This document shows, in pieces, positions 33,411-42,051 of a stretch of 52,648 bases of DNA. The notes beneath the pieces are model-generated. The model was not told the origin of the DNA, made no database searches, and saw only the letters and a list, made by a program, of their open reading frames with translations. Location: positions 1-52,648 of the forward strand of contig JAAZZY010000001.1 in assembly GCA_014239035.1 (NCBI GenBank), written 5' to 3'. This DNA comes from Chlamydiia bacterium. Its GTDB lineage: Bacteria; Chlamydiota; Chlamydiia; Chlamydiales; JAAZZY01. Position 1 is the stretch's first letter, and the number at the start of each line of letters is the position of its first letter. A program made the translations under genes and the position numbers.

Positions 33411-33971
33411 TTACTTAGCCGCAGCCTGCAACTTCTCATAGGCAACAATAACTTCTTCTAAACGTTCACGATCTTGCTCGGTAATAAGCCTTGAATCTTC
33501 CTTTGCTTTATCAATAGCCTCAGCAGCATGATCAAGAGAATTGTCTCTAGCTGCTGTTGAAAGTTTTGAATAATAGGCGTCTGTAGGAGTGATATTGTAA
33601 CTACCAGTGGAAGTACACTGAGGAGTAGCAATATAGACACATGTTTCAATCAAGCTTCCATCAAGTAGTTTCACATGTTTAAGTTCTCGAGAATAGTTGG
33701 TGGGGTAGCCTTCAGCTTCATCTAGCTTACCCATTAGACTTGAGTCTAGAATCTTATAGACAACACCTTGGACAAAATCATCTCGAGTCTCTACAAGATT
33801 TCCAAATCCAGCTTTTGATTTCATCCCCATTTTAGAAAATGTGAACTTATACCCATCTAGAATCCCTGCCCCTATTTTTTCACACTCTCCAAAAGATTCT
33901 TTAAAATAGCCTTCTGACATGTTGGCGCCATATCCAAAATAATATAATGAACTTGATTCATTCACACTCAT
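33411..33971 (-). CDS. gamma-glutamylcyclotransferase-like enzyme
   Basis: It has 186 residues. The substrate-binding signature YFGYGANM (residues 11-18) and the catalytic glutamate Glu87 in LDEAEGYP match GGCT/AIG2 enzymes, which release 5-oxoproline from gamma-glutamyl compounds. The C-terminal 40 residues are a charged helix. It lies between the nicotinate region and infB and is divergent from infB with a gap of only about 40 bases; in Chlamydia the infB neighbour on this side is nusA. Confidence 0.82.
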   Translation of the reverse strand: MSVNESSSLYYFGYGANMSEGYFKESFGECEKIGAGILDGYKFTFSKMGMKSKAGFGNLVETRDDFVQGVVYKILDSSLMGKLDEAEGYPTNYSRELKHVKLLDGSLIETCVYIATPQCTSTGSYNITPTDAYYSKLSTAARDNSLDHAAEAIDKAKEDSRLITEQDRERLEEVIVAYEKLQAAAK

Positions 33972-34010
33972 AAAACACTCACTTAGTTAACTATAATTCC
34001 CTTTAATTAA

Positions 34011-36533
34011 TCTCATTATAAACAATTATCTATAAAAAATAAACAATTAGCAGAAGGTCTAAATTTAAGTAAGCTTAGGAGCAAACTTAATAAAAAGCAG
34101 GATGATGATTCTGCAAAAAAGGGCCCATCTAAAAAAGCTGCTAAGAAAGCTACAACCACCGCTAAAAAAGATGCAAAATCTGTAAGTAGTGTAAAAAAAG
34201 AAGCTAAACCTGTAAGAGCAATAAAAGATGCTAAACCTGCAAGTGTAACAGACAATGCTAAAAAGTCTACGACACCTAGAACCCATACCCTTAAAAGCAA
34301 ACCTAAGGTTGTTCCTCAAGCAGAAGAAGCTCCACCTGAAGAAGTTATAGAAAATCCTAAGGTAGTAGAACCTGTTCAATTTGTTAGGAAGAAACCTATC
34401 AGTAGAGAGGACATCAAGCACGAACTGAGAATTGATCGACCAATCAAAATTAAGAGATTTGCTAAAGGTGAAGAACCTCCTAAAAAAAAGGAAGCCCCGG
34501 CCAAACCAGCAAAGCCAGCAGGACCAAAGTTTGAGAAAAAAGAGGGTGACAAGGACTTAAAAAAAACCTCTTTAAAACAGACAAAAGGTTTCAAAGATTA
34601 CAAAGATCTTCCGACTTTAAAAAAATCTCAGAACATGCCAGTTTTTGACTCTAGGAACCGTCAAGGACTTATTTCTCCTGATGAAGGAACATGGCAGCGT
34701 AGAAGAAGAAGACCAAGAACAAAAAAATCTTACCAAGAAGATACAACAATAAGACCAAGCAAATTAGCTGTAAGACTTCCTATTTCTATCAAAAACTTAT
34801 CAGCTGCTATGAAGATTAAGTCTTCTCAACTTATTTCTGTCTTATTCAAACAAGGGATTACTTTAACTCTAAATGACTACTTAGAGGACGAGACTACTGT
34901 TCAACTTTTAGGACATGAATTTACCTGCGAAATTGTAATCGATACCACCGAGCAAGACCGTATTCAAATCACAGATAAGCTTCTTGAACAAGAAATTAAA
35001 GATACAGATGATGAGAAATTAGCTATACGACCTCCTGTTGTAACCTTTATGGGACACGTTGACCACGGTAAGACTAGCCTCATTGATGCCATTAGAAAAT
35101 CTAATAGAGTGGCATCTGAAGCTGGAGACATCACTCAACACATTGGTGCATTCCAGTGCGTCACATCGCACGGTCCTATTACTGTCCTAGACACACCTGG
35201 GCATGAAGCTTTTTCTGCAATGAGAAGTCGCGGTGCTAATGTGACAGATATTGTTGTTTTAGTTGTAGCTGGAGACGAGGGAATTAAAGATCAAACTGTT
35301 GAAGCCCTCAAGCAAGCTAAGGAAGCTAAGGTTACTTTAATTGTAGCTATTAACAAATCTGACAAAGAAAATTTCGACACTGATCCCATCTATCGAGGCC
35401 TATCAGATCATGAACTGATTCCAGAGCAATGGGGTGGAAATACCATTATGGTTAACTGTTCGGCAAAAACTGGTGAAGGACTTCCTGAGCTCCTCGAGCT
35501 AATTGCATTACAATCAGAAATTCTAGAACTTAAAGCTAATGCTGATTTTAGAGCACGTGGTACGGTACTAGAGTCACAGGTTCACAAGGGTCTAGGCAAT
35601 GTAGCCACTCTCCTTATCCAAAATGGAACACTTAATGTTGGAGATGCTGTCGTATTTGACCACTACTATGCTAAGATCAAAACTTTGATCAATGATGTAG
35701 GGCAAAGAGTCCAACACGCAGGTCCCTCTACCCCCATAGAAATTACGGGGATGTCAGGACTTCCTGAAGCTGGCCACGAGTTCATTGTTGTTAGAACAGA
35801 AAAAGAAGCTAAGCAGATCTCAGAAATGAGAATTTTAGAATTTAAAGCTGGTATTTCTGATCATAGAAGAACTAAACAAAAAGATCAGTTCTTGGAAAAT
35901 GATCAAGTAGTTGTTAATAGGAAATCACTAACCCTTATCTTAAGAGCTGATGTACAAGGATCATTAGAGGCTCTAAAACAGTCACTTCTTAAAATTGAAA
36001 CTCAAAAGATTGAGCTCAACATAATTAGTAGCAGTGTGGGTGAAGTTACAGAATCTGACATTCAACTAGCCAAGACTTCTAACGCAACAATTATTGGCTT
36101 CCATACACGTATTGAGAGTCATGCAGAAGAGCTTATGAAAAACATGAATGTTGCGATCATGATGCCAAAAGTCATATATGAAGCTGTAGACACTGTCAAA
36201 GAACTTATGGTAAACAGCTTAGATAAAGTTACCCAAGAGAAAGACAAAGGTAAACTAGAAGTTAAAGCTGTCTTTAAAGCATCTCGAATTGGAAGAATTG
36301 CAGGTTGTGTAGTTCAAAATGCATCAATTCACAGGAACCACAAAGCAAGAGTTATCCGTGATGGCGAGACTATTTGGAGTGGTAATATTTCTTCCTTGAA
36401 AAGAGAAAAAGAAGATGTTAAGGAAGTCAAAAAGGGCATGGAATGTGGCGTAGTCCTAGAAAAATTCACTGATATCGAAGTTGGCGATATTATACAGTCC
36501 TTTGAAGTAACCTATCATGAACAAACCCTTTAG
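34011..36533 (+). CDS. infB: translation initiation factor IF-2, start codon unresolved
   Basis: GTPase that brings initiator tRNA to the 30S subunit. The frame is open from 34011 (after TAA at 34008) to the stop at 36533, about 841 codons. The part before 34635 is clearly IF-2: IKNKQLAEGL near the 5' end resembles the chlamydial N-terminus (IKNAQL), followed by the Lys/Ala-rich linker. G-domain motifs are GHVDHGKT, DTPGH and NKSD; the C-terminal fMet-tRNA domain follows. No ATG, GTG or TTG exists in this frame before 34635; only CTG 34425, ATT and ATA codons do. ATG 34635 would give 632 residues and has no ribosome site. So the start is non-standard, or a small mutation or sequencing error destroyed it. 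Confidence 0.88.
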   Translation, partial: SHYKQLSIKNKQLAEGLNLSKLRSKLNKKQDDDSAKKGPSKKAAKKATTTAKKDAKSVSSVKKEAKPVRAIKDAKPASVTDNAKKSTTPRTHTLKSKPKVVPQAEEAPPEEVIENPKVVEPVQFVRKKPISREDIKHELRIDRPIKIKRFAKGEEPPKKKEAPAKPAKPAGPKFEKKEGDKDLKKTSLKQTKGFKDYKDLPTLKKSQNMPVFDSRNRQGLISPDEGTWQRRRRRPRTKKSYQEDTTIRPSKLAVRLPISIKNLSAAMKIKSSQLISVLFKQGITLTLNDYLEDETTVQLLGHEFTCEIVIDTTEQDRIQITDKLLEQEIKDTDDEKLAIRPPVVTFMGHVDHGKTSLIDAIRKSNRVASEAGDITQHIGAFQCVTSHGPITVLDTPGHEAFSAMRSRGANVTDIVVLVVAGDEGIKDQTVEALKQAKEAKVTLIVAINKSDKENFDTDPIYRGLSDHELIPEQWGGNTIMVNCSAKTGEGLPELLELIALQSEILELKANADFRARGTVLESQVHKGLGNVATLLIQNGTLNVGDAVVFDHYYAKIKTLINDVGQRVQHAGPSTPIEITGMSGLPEAGHEFIVVRTEKEAKQISEMRILEFKAGISDHRRTKQKDQFLENDQVVVNRKSLTLILRADVQGSLEALKQSLLKIETQKIELNIISSSVGEVTESDIQLAKTSNATIIGFHTRIESHAEELMKNMNVAIMMPKVIYEAVDTVKELMVNSLDKVTQEKDKGKLEVKAVFKASRIGRIAGCVVQNASIHRNHKARVIRDGETIWSGNISSLKREKEDVKEVKKGMECGVVLEKFTDIEVGDIIQSFEVTYHEQTL

Positions 36534-36536
36534 TCT

Positions 36537-36926
36537 ATGAGCACATATAAAAGAACATTTCGATTAAATTCGCTTCTAAAAGAAGTCATCTCAGAAGTCA
36601 TAAGACAAGATGTTAAAAACCCTCATATACATGAGCTTTTAACTGTAACTGAGGTAGATGTAAGCAGAGACTTACATTCTGCTAAGGTTTATATTAGCGT
36701 CATTGGTCCCCAATCAGAAAAAGATAAAACACTTGAAGCCCTTCAATCAGCCTCTGGATATGTTGCTGTTGCAGCTGCTAAAAAAGTTACTCTCAGATAC
36801 TTCCCTCAACTTACCTTTAAACTTGATGAGTCTATTGAAAAACATATGCAAATAGATCAACTTTTATCCGAAATTAATCTCAAAAAAAATTCAAACACTA
36901 ATTCAAATGACACTCCAGGCCAATAG
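36537..36926 (+). CDS. rbfA: ribosome-binding factor A
   Basis: Small KH-fold protein needed for 16S rRNA/30S maturation. It has 129 residues; the family pattern is visible as EVISEVIRQDVKNP and LHSAKVYISVIG, with LRYFPQLTFKLDESIE near the end. ATG is 3 bases after the infB stop, so it is coupled. Its last 20 bases overlap truB. Confidence 0.94.
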   Translation: MSTYKRTFRLNSLLKEVISEVIRQDVKNPHIHELLTVTEVDVSRDLHSAKVYISVIGPQSEKDKTLEALQSASGYVAVAAAKKVTLRYFPQLTFKLDESIEKHMQIDQLLSEINLKKNSNTNSNDTPGQ

Positions 36927-37593
36927 TAGCTATGGGATTGCTCTATTAGACAAGCCCCCAAAAAAAACATCTTTTTACCTTGTAAGCTTTTTAAGACGTC
37001 TAACTTCGGTTAAATGTATTGGGCATGCAGGAACTTTGGACCCATTTGCTACTGGAGTCATGGTTCTACTTATTGGAAAACCCTATACACGCAAAGCCAA
37101 CGACTTAATTCTTTTTGAGAAAGAATATACAGCGCGCTTGCTCTTTGGCCAAGCAACAGACTCTCATGATCTAGATGGCAAAATTATTATGACATCACCG
37201 TTAGTGCCAACACTTGATCAAATTCAAAAAGAATGTGCTTTAATGCAAGGTGAGGTTTTGCAAACCCCTCCTATGTTCTCGGCTAAAAAGGTTAAGGGAA
37301 AGAAACTTTATGAGCTTGCAAGACAAGGTAAGGTTATTGAAAGAGAGCCCAAACGTGTTACAATATCCCTTGAAATTTTAGCTTATGAATACCCCTATTT
37401 AGATATTCATGTTACTTGCTCATCGGGAACATACATTCGTACCATTGCAGACGATCTTGGAAAAAAACTTGGCTGCGGTGCCCACCTAATAGAACTTACA
37501 CGCACACGAGTAGGCCCTTTTTATTTACAAGAATGCCAGAAGTGTGATGAACTGACAGATCCTCTTAATTTAAACTTAAGGCACCATTGGTGA
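36907..37593 (+). CDS. truB: tRNA pseudouridine(55) synthase
   Basis: Makes pseudouridine at position 55 of tRNA. It has 228 residues, shorter than E. coli (about 314) because the C-terminal PUA region is missing or minimal. The catalytic Asp45 is in GHAGTLDPFATG; the KKVKGKKLYELARQG and SGTYIRTIADDLG blocks are typical. It overlaps rbfA by 20 bases and ribF by up to 7, a compact operon as in Chlamydia. Confidence 0.95.
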   Translation: MTLQANSSYGIALLDKPPKKTSFYLVSFLRRLTSVKCIGHAGTLDPFATGVMVLLIGKPYTRKANDLILFEKEYTARLLFGQATDSHDLDGKIIMTSPLVPTLDQIQKECALMQGEVLQTPPMFSAKKVKGKKLYELARQGKVIEREPKRVTISLEILAYEYPYLDIHVTCSSGTYIRTIADDLGKKLGCGAHLIELTRTRVGPFYLQECQKCDELTDPLNLNLRHHW

Positions 37594-38498
37594 AATTTTC
37601 AACTAAGCTTTCAGAGCACTATGTATCCAACGACCCCATTGTTGTCACTATTGGTTTTTTTGACGGTTTTCATTTAGGCCATAAGCACCTTTTTAATAAG
37701 CTCTCTCAGATAAAAGGACAGACCGGCTATAGCTATGTCATTACATTCTCAAATCACCCGAACACAGTATTAAAGCCTGACACGCCTTTTCCCTTAATTT
37801 CGAGTAATGAGCACCGCATTGAGCTTATCAAAGAAGAAAGAGTCGACAGCCTTATCATGCTCCCCTTTACAGAAGAGCTTAAAGAGCTCTCTCCGGATGA
37901 GTTTATTTCCGAACTTTATGACAAACTTGCTTTTACCGATTTAGTCATAGGACCTGATTCTACGATAGGGAAAAATAAGGAAGGCAACTTTGAACTTATC
38001 ACTCTACTTAGTAAAAAGTACTCTTTCAAACTTCATAAGCTTGACTTTCTCAAAAGTGGCCCCTTAACAATTTCATCTAGCTTGATCCGCCAAAAAATTA
38101 TAGAAGGTAACCTAGAGCTAGTTTCAAAACTTTTAGGTAGACCCTATTCCATTTGTGCTCAAGTGGAAGAAGGTGAACAAAAAGGGCATCAGATTGGATT
38201 TCCCACTTTAAATTTTGAAGTAGATCAGCTCTCTTTACCACCATGTGGGGTTTACAAAGTATTTACTATTAAAGATAAAAAGAAGCAACTTGCTATTGCA
38301 AATCTCGGGTTTGCACCTTCAGTAAAAGATAGGTCCTCACCCATACTAGAAGTCCATCTTCTTGAAGGAACAAGCTACACTTATGGAGATCAAATTGAAA
38401 TCGTCTTTGAAGAATTTCTCCGTGGTGAGAAAAAATTCCATTCTGTAGATGAATTAAAAGAGCAGATTTCTAAAGACATTCAGAGCATTAAAACCTAA
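37587..38498 (+). CDS. ribF: bifunctional riboflavin kinase / FAD synthetase
   Basis: Makes FMN and then FAD from riboflavin. It has 303 residues. The N-terminal adenylyltransferase part has GFFDGFHLGHKHL (nucleotidyl-transferase HxGH) and later SSSLIRQKI; the C-terminal kinase part has GRPYSICAQVEEG, GFPTLNFE and NLGFAPS. The start is TTG 37587 or GTG 37590; AAGG at 37578-37581 serves either. It overlaps the truB stop and closes the infB operon. Confidence 0.94.
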   Translation: MVKFSTKLSEHYVSNDPIVVTIGFFDGFHLGHKHLFNKLSQIKGQTGYSYVITFSNHPNTVLKPDTPFPLISSNEHRIELIKEERVDSLIMLPFTEELKELSPDEFISELYDKLAFTDLVIGPDSTIGKNKEGNFELITLLSKKYSFKLHKLDFLKSGPLTISSSLIRQKIIEGNLELVSKLLGRPYSICAQVEEGEQKGHQIGFPTLNFEVDQLSLPPCGVYKVFTIKDKKKQLAIANLGFAPSVKDRSSPILEVHLLEGTSYTYGDQIEIVFEEFLRGEKKFHSVDELKEQISKDIQSIKT

Positions 38499-38503
38499 TT
38501 TTT

Positions 38504-39166
38504 TCACTCATCGTCTTCGATTAAGTTAGGCTCTTTTTCTTCCATCTTTTTGTTTGCTTTTATAGCTGACTTGCTTGGCATAGTTCTAAAAACAATATCC
38601 CAAAACGGAGAAGAAACCCCGAAGGCTTTTGTTTCATCTTGATAATGGTGTTTAATGTGGTGTGTCCAGAGCCATTTCAACTTTTTCGGAGCTTTTGACT
38701 GATGAATTTTAAAATGTGTGTAGGCATAGCTCAAGTAGCCTGTTAAAAAGCCTGGCAGGAACACAAATACGCTAGTTCCCATTATCAAATAAAACAAACC
38801 AAAGAAGAGCCCCATGAAAAGTGTAGCTGGAACAGGCGGCATAAACATCCTTTTATAATCTGTAGGCTGCTCATGGTGCACCCCATGCACTGTATGCGAA
38901 ATTTTAGTCAAAATGGGATGTTTTGTACTCTCTATATGGAAAAAGAATCTATGTAGGAAGTATTCTGCAACTGTCCATGTTATATAACCCAAGAAGGCTA
39001 GACCACAGATTTTACCTATACCTGTAACAAACCCAAAATAATAGTTCATATAAAGTAATGATGAGCTTGTAGTTAAGTTGTAAATGATTGCAATACCTGG
39101 ATGTACACGCGTTAACATTTCTAAGCTTCTGCTTTGAAACATCCTTTTTGACTTAAATTCTTTCAT
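38504..39166 (-). CDS. fatty acid hydroxylase / sterol desaturase family membrane enzyme
   Basis: It has 220 residues and about four membrane helices. The di-iron histidine boxes are present: HRFFFH, HGVHHE, and HIKHHYQ late in the chain. The order and spacing resemble fatty acid 2-hydroxylases (Scs7/FA2H), so it may hydroxylate a lipid acyl chain. ATG 39166 has GAGGG upstream. It converges on ribF with a 5-base gap and is divergent from the glucoamylase gene. The 209 bases between them hold only AT-rich sequence with no clear promoter. Confidence 0.8.
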   Translation of the reverse strand: MKEFKSKRMFQSRSLEMLTRVHPGIAIIYNLTTSSSLLYMNYYFGFVTGIGKICGLAFLGYITWTVAEYFLHRFFFHIESTKHPILTKISHTVHGVHHEQPTDYKRMFMPPVPATLFMGLFFGLFYLIMGTSVFVFLPGFLTGYLSYAYTHFKIHQSKAPKKLKWLWTHHIKHHYQDETKAFGVSSPFWDIVFRTMPSKSAIKANKKMEEKEPNLIEDDE

Positions 39167-39375
39167 GCTACCCTCACTATGTACCCCTTCCTAACTCTCA
39201 AATAATTTATCTCCTAGATTTTTTCAAGAAATATCCTAAACAACTAAATATAAACACTATTCACATCTAACCTCCTATAAAACTCTCTCCTAAATTAATT
39301 GCTGTCTCCCTATTTAACTTGAAAATAAAACTTTATAAAAGTACATCTAACAAACATAAGTTAATAAGTTTTAAT

Positions 39376-41739
39376 ATGACGCTCAAGAAGAAAGCTCCAG
39401 GTAAACCCGGCGTTCCACCACATTGGACATCCAGTCAAAAATCTGGTGTAGGAACCTCTGTCTCCATGAATAGTCGCACATGGTTTACGACTTCTCACGG
39501 GATTCTCAATGAAATCTACTATCCTACTGTCGACATCCCTAATACTCGAGATTGCCAGTTTATTGTCACTGATGGAAAAAGTTTTTTTAGTGAAGAGAAA
39601 AGAGATTGCGACTCTGTTACCCGCAACATTAAACCTGGCGTGGGCGGATATGAAATCATCAACACACACAAGGGTGGCTACTATGAAATTAAAAAGCGCA
39701 TCTACTGCAACCCTTATAACAGTACCTTAATTCAAGAAGTAGAATTCAAACCTCTTGTTAAAAAGAATTTCCGACTCTTCTGTCTTTTAGCACCGCACAT
39801 GAATTCAAAAGGAGGAAATAACAACGGGTACATTAAAAACTATAAAGGTGAAGACTTTCTCTCGGCTACTCGAGTTGATCATTACCACTTAGTTATGGGC
39901 TGTGACAGACCTTTTAAAGCGCTGTCATGTGGTTATGTGGGAACATCTGATGGCTATATTGAACTCAAAAAAAATAAGTATCTCAAAAACATCTATACTG
40001 AAGCTACTGATGGAACGATTTCTTTAACATCAGAAGTTGATATAGAAAAAAGTAATAGGTTTCTACTTCTTTTATCATTCGGTCATTCATTTGAAGAGGC
40101 CGCAAAAACTGTAAAAGCAACTCTTTTTCATAATCATAAGCATCTATTAAAAAAGTTTATTCTAGGTTGGGAAAAAGTTTCCGGTAAAGAGCCGAAACTC
40201 TCTTTTATCAATAAAGAAGCAAAGTCCCTTTATCATTCAAGTGTTATGGTTTTAAATGCTCATCTTGGAAAGGTGGCTCCTGGAAATGTTATAGCCTCTC
40301 TTTCTATTCCTTGGGGTTCACATAAAGGAGATGATGATATAGGGGGCTACCATCTGATATGGCCAAGAGACCTTGTTGAAATCTCAGGTGGCTTTATAGC
40401 ATCTGGCGATGCTGAAACAGCAAGATTAATCCTTCATTTTCTAGCAAGTATTCAAGAAGGAGATGGTCATTTTGCACAGTGCTTGTGGCATACCGGTAAA
40501 CCTTATTGGAGCAACATCCAAATGGATGAAACAGCCCTTCCTGTTATCTTAGCTGGAACTCTTAAACAAAAAAATGCCCTCAAGTGGCTAGATCCTTGGC
40601 CGCTGATTACAAAGGCTATCCAATATCTTGTGAAAAATGGGCCTGTTACTCCACAGGATCGCTGGGAAGAAGATGGGGGCTACACAGCATTCACTTTAGC
40701 TTGTGAGATCTCAGCGTTATTAGTAGGTGCTGATTTTTATGAAGACAAAGGCTTAAAAAAAGAGGCCCAGTATATAAGAGAGATCGCCGATTACTGGAAT
40801 GCAAATATTGAAAAGTGGACCTATGCAGAAAAAACAAATCTATGCAAAAAATATAAAGTTGATGGCTACTATGTACGCATTACATCTGATGATTTAAATC
40901 CTCGAAAAGTTGATGAAATCATAGAAGTCAAAAACAGGCCACCTGACCATTCCTTCAAACCAGCTTCTGAAATTGTAAGTTGTGACACCCTGGCTCTGGT
41001 TCGTTTTGGGCTTAGGAGCGCTGAGGACCCAAAGATTTTAAATACTATCAAAGTTATTGACGCTCTTCTAAAAAAGGAAACTAAATGCGGCCCAGTTTGG
41101 AAGCGTTATAACGAAGATGGGTATGGAGAGCATAAAAATGGAGATGCTTTTGATGGAACAGGCATTGGAAGAGGCTGGCCTCTTATTACTGCTGAGCGGG
41201 CTCACTATGAAATAGCAAAAGGTAACTTCAAAAGAGCAAAAGAACTACTAAAAGCAGTTATCAACCAGTCTGGCGAAAATTATCTAATCCCAGAGCAAAT
41301 TTGGGATGAAAAAGACATCCCCAAAAAATTCCTGTTTAATGGTAGACCCACTCTTGGTGCTATGCCCCTTGTTTGGGCTCATGCTGAATACCTAAAGCTA
41401 GTTCGCTCGTTAAACGATGAGAAAATTTATGATTGCCCCAAACAAACACTTAAGCGGTATAAGGGTAAAAAGCCTTCAACTCACTTGCAAATTTGGAAGC
41501 CCAATCATAGAATAAAACATCTTGATTCCTCTAAAACCCTACGTATTGAAACTTTTGAAAGCTGCGCAATTATCTATACTTTAGGAAAAAAAGAATTCAA
41601 GAAGAAGATGTTAGATACACATCTTGGTCTCTATTATGTTGATATTAAGCCATCAAATTGGAAAGGATGCTCTAAGATTCAGTTTAAGTTTGAAGGCCAT
41701 TCTAAATATAAAAAGAAGTCTTTTTCCATCAAGATCTGA
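39376..41739 (+). CDS. glycoside hydrolase family 15 glucoamylase-type enzyme
   Basis: It has 787 residues from ATG 39376 (a TTG at 39319 would add 19 unconserved codons). An N-terminal beta domain (about 1-270, starting GVGTSVSMNSRTWFT) is followed by the (alpha/alpha)6 catalytic domain with IWPRDLVEISGGF, the acid glutamate in QDRWEEDGGYT, and the base in IPEQIWDE. It hydrolyses alpha-glucan ends to glucose. No signal peptide is visible, so it probably acts on cytosolic glycogen or maltodextrin, fitting chlamydial glycogen use. A short C-terminal beta domain follows. Its stop abuts the autotransporter remnant. Confidence 0.88.
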   Translation: MTLKKKAPGKPGVPPHWTSSQKSGVGTSVSMNSRTWFTTSHGILNEIYYPTVDIPNTRDCQFIVTDGKSFFSEEKRDCDSVTRNIKPGVGGYEIINTHKGGYYEIKKRIYCNPYNSTLIQEVEFKPLVKKNFRLFCLLAPHMNSKGGNNNGYIKNYKGEDFLSATRVDHYHLVMGCDRPFKALSCGYVGTSDGYIELKKNKYLKNIYTEATDGTISLTSEVDIEKSNRFLLLLSFGHSFEEAAKTVKATLFHNHKHLLKKFILGWEKVSGKEPKLSFINKEAKSLYHSSVMVLNAHLGKVAPGNVIASLSIPWGSHKGDDDIGGYHLIWPRDLVEISGGFIASGDAETARLILHFLASIQEGDGHFAQCLWHTGKPYWSNIQMDETALPVILAGTLKQKNALKWLDPWPLITKAIQYLVKNGPVTPQDRWEEDGGYTAFTLACEISALLVGADFYEDKGLKKEAQYIREIADYWNANIEKWTYAEKTNLCKKYKVDGYYVRITSDDLNPRKVDEIIEVKNRPPDHSFKPASEIVSCDTLALVRFGLRSAEDPKILNTIKVIDALLKKETKCGPVWKRYNEDGYGEHKNGDAFDGTGIGRGWPLITAERAHYEIAKGNFKRAKELLKAVINQSGENYLIPEQIWDEKDIPKKFLFNGRPTLGAMPLVWAHAEYLKLVRSLNDEKIYDCPKQTLKRYKGKKPSTHLQIWKPNHRIKHLDSSKTLRIETFESCAIIYTLGKKEFKKKMLDTHLGLYYVDIKPSNWKGCSKIQFKFEGHSKYKKKSFSIKI

Positions 41740-42051
41740 TCAGAACATCCACTCATATTTGGCTTTTAGAGTGTAGACCGAAAGCTTTTGAAGCAGGTCG
41801 GCTTCAAAACTCGCTGTGAAGTTGTATTTTTCATGCTTAAGAGCATACATCTCAGCACCGAGTACGAGCTGATTAATTGTTTTTGTAAAACCTTGAATAG
41901 TGAAGAAAATACGGCTAGGCGCTCCCTCAAAGCGAGCTTCTACGTTGTCTTTATTGAGTAAGATATTTGCAAGCCAACCGATGTAGAGCTTTGGAGCATA
42001 ATAGAGGTCGCCTCTAAATAGTTCTCGAATAAAATAAGCACGGAAGCTTGG
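41740..42051 (-). pseudogene. severed C-terminus of the autotransporter barrel
   Basis: Directly after the TAG stop of the autotransporter (42052-42054) the same frame stays open for 103 codons to TGA at 41740-41742. The translation is beta-strand rich (for example AYFIRELFRGDLYYAPKLYI) and ends in KYEWMF, with the C-terminal Phe that outer-membrane barrels need for BAM recognition. So this is the missing end of the upstream gene, not a separate gene. Its stop abuts the glucoamylase stop. Confidence 0.8.

Noticed and set aside
34016..34594. Hydrophobic or Phe-rich open frames on the minus strand
   Set aside because: They are mirror images of the Lys-rich IF-2 linker on the plus strand, which gives long artificial Phe/Leu-rich frames.
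41740..42051. Separate small gene between glucoamylase and autotransporter
   Set aside because: The frame is continuous with the autotransporter across one TAG and ends like a barrel, so it is the severed end of that gene.
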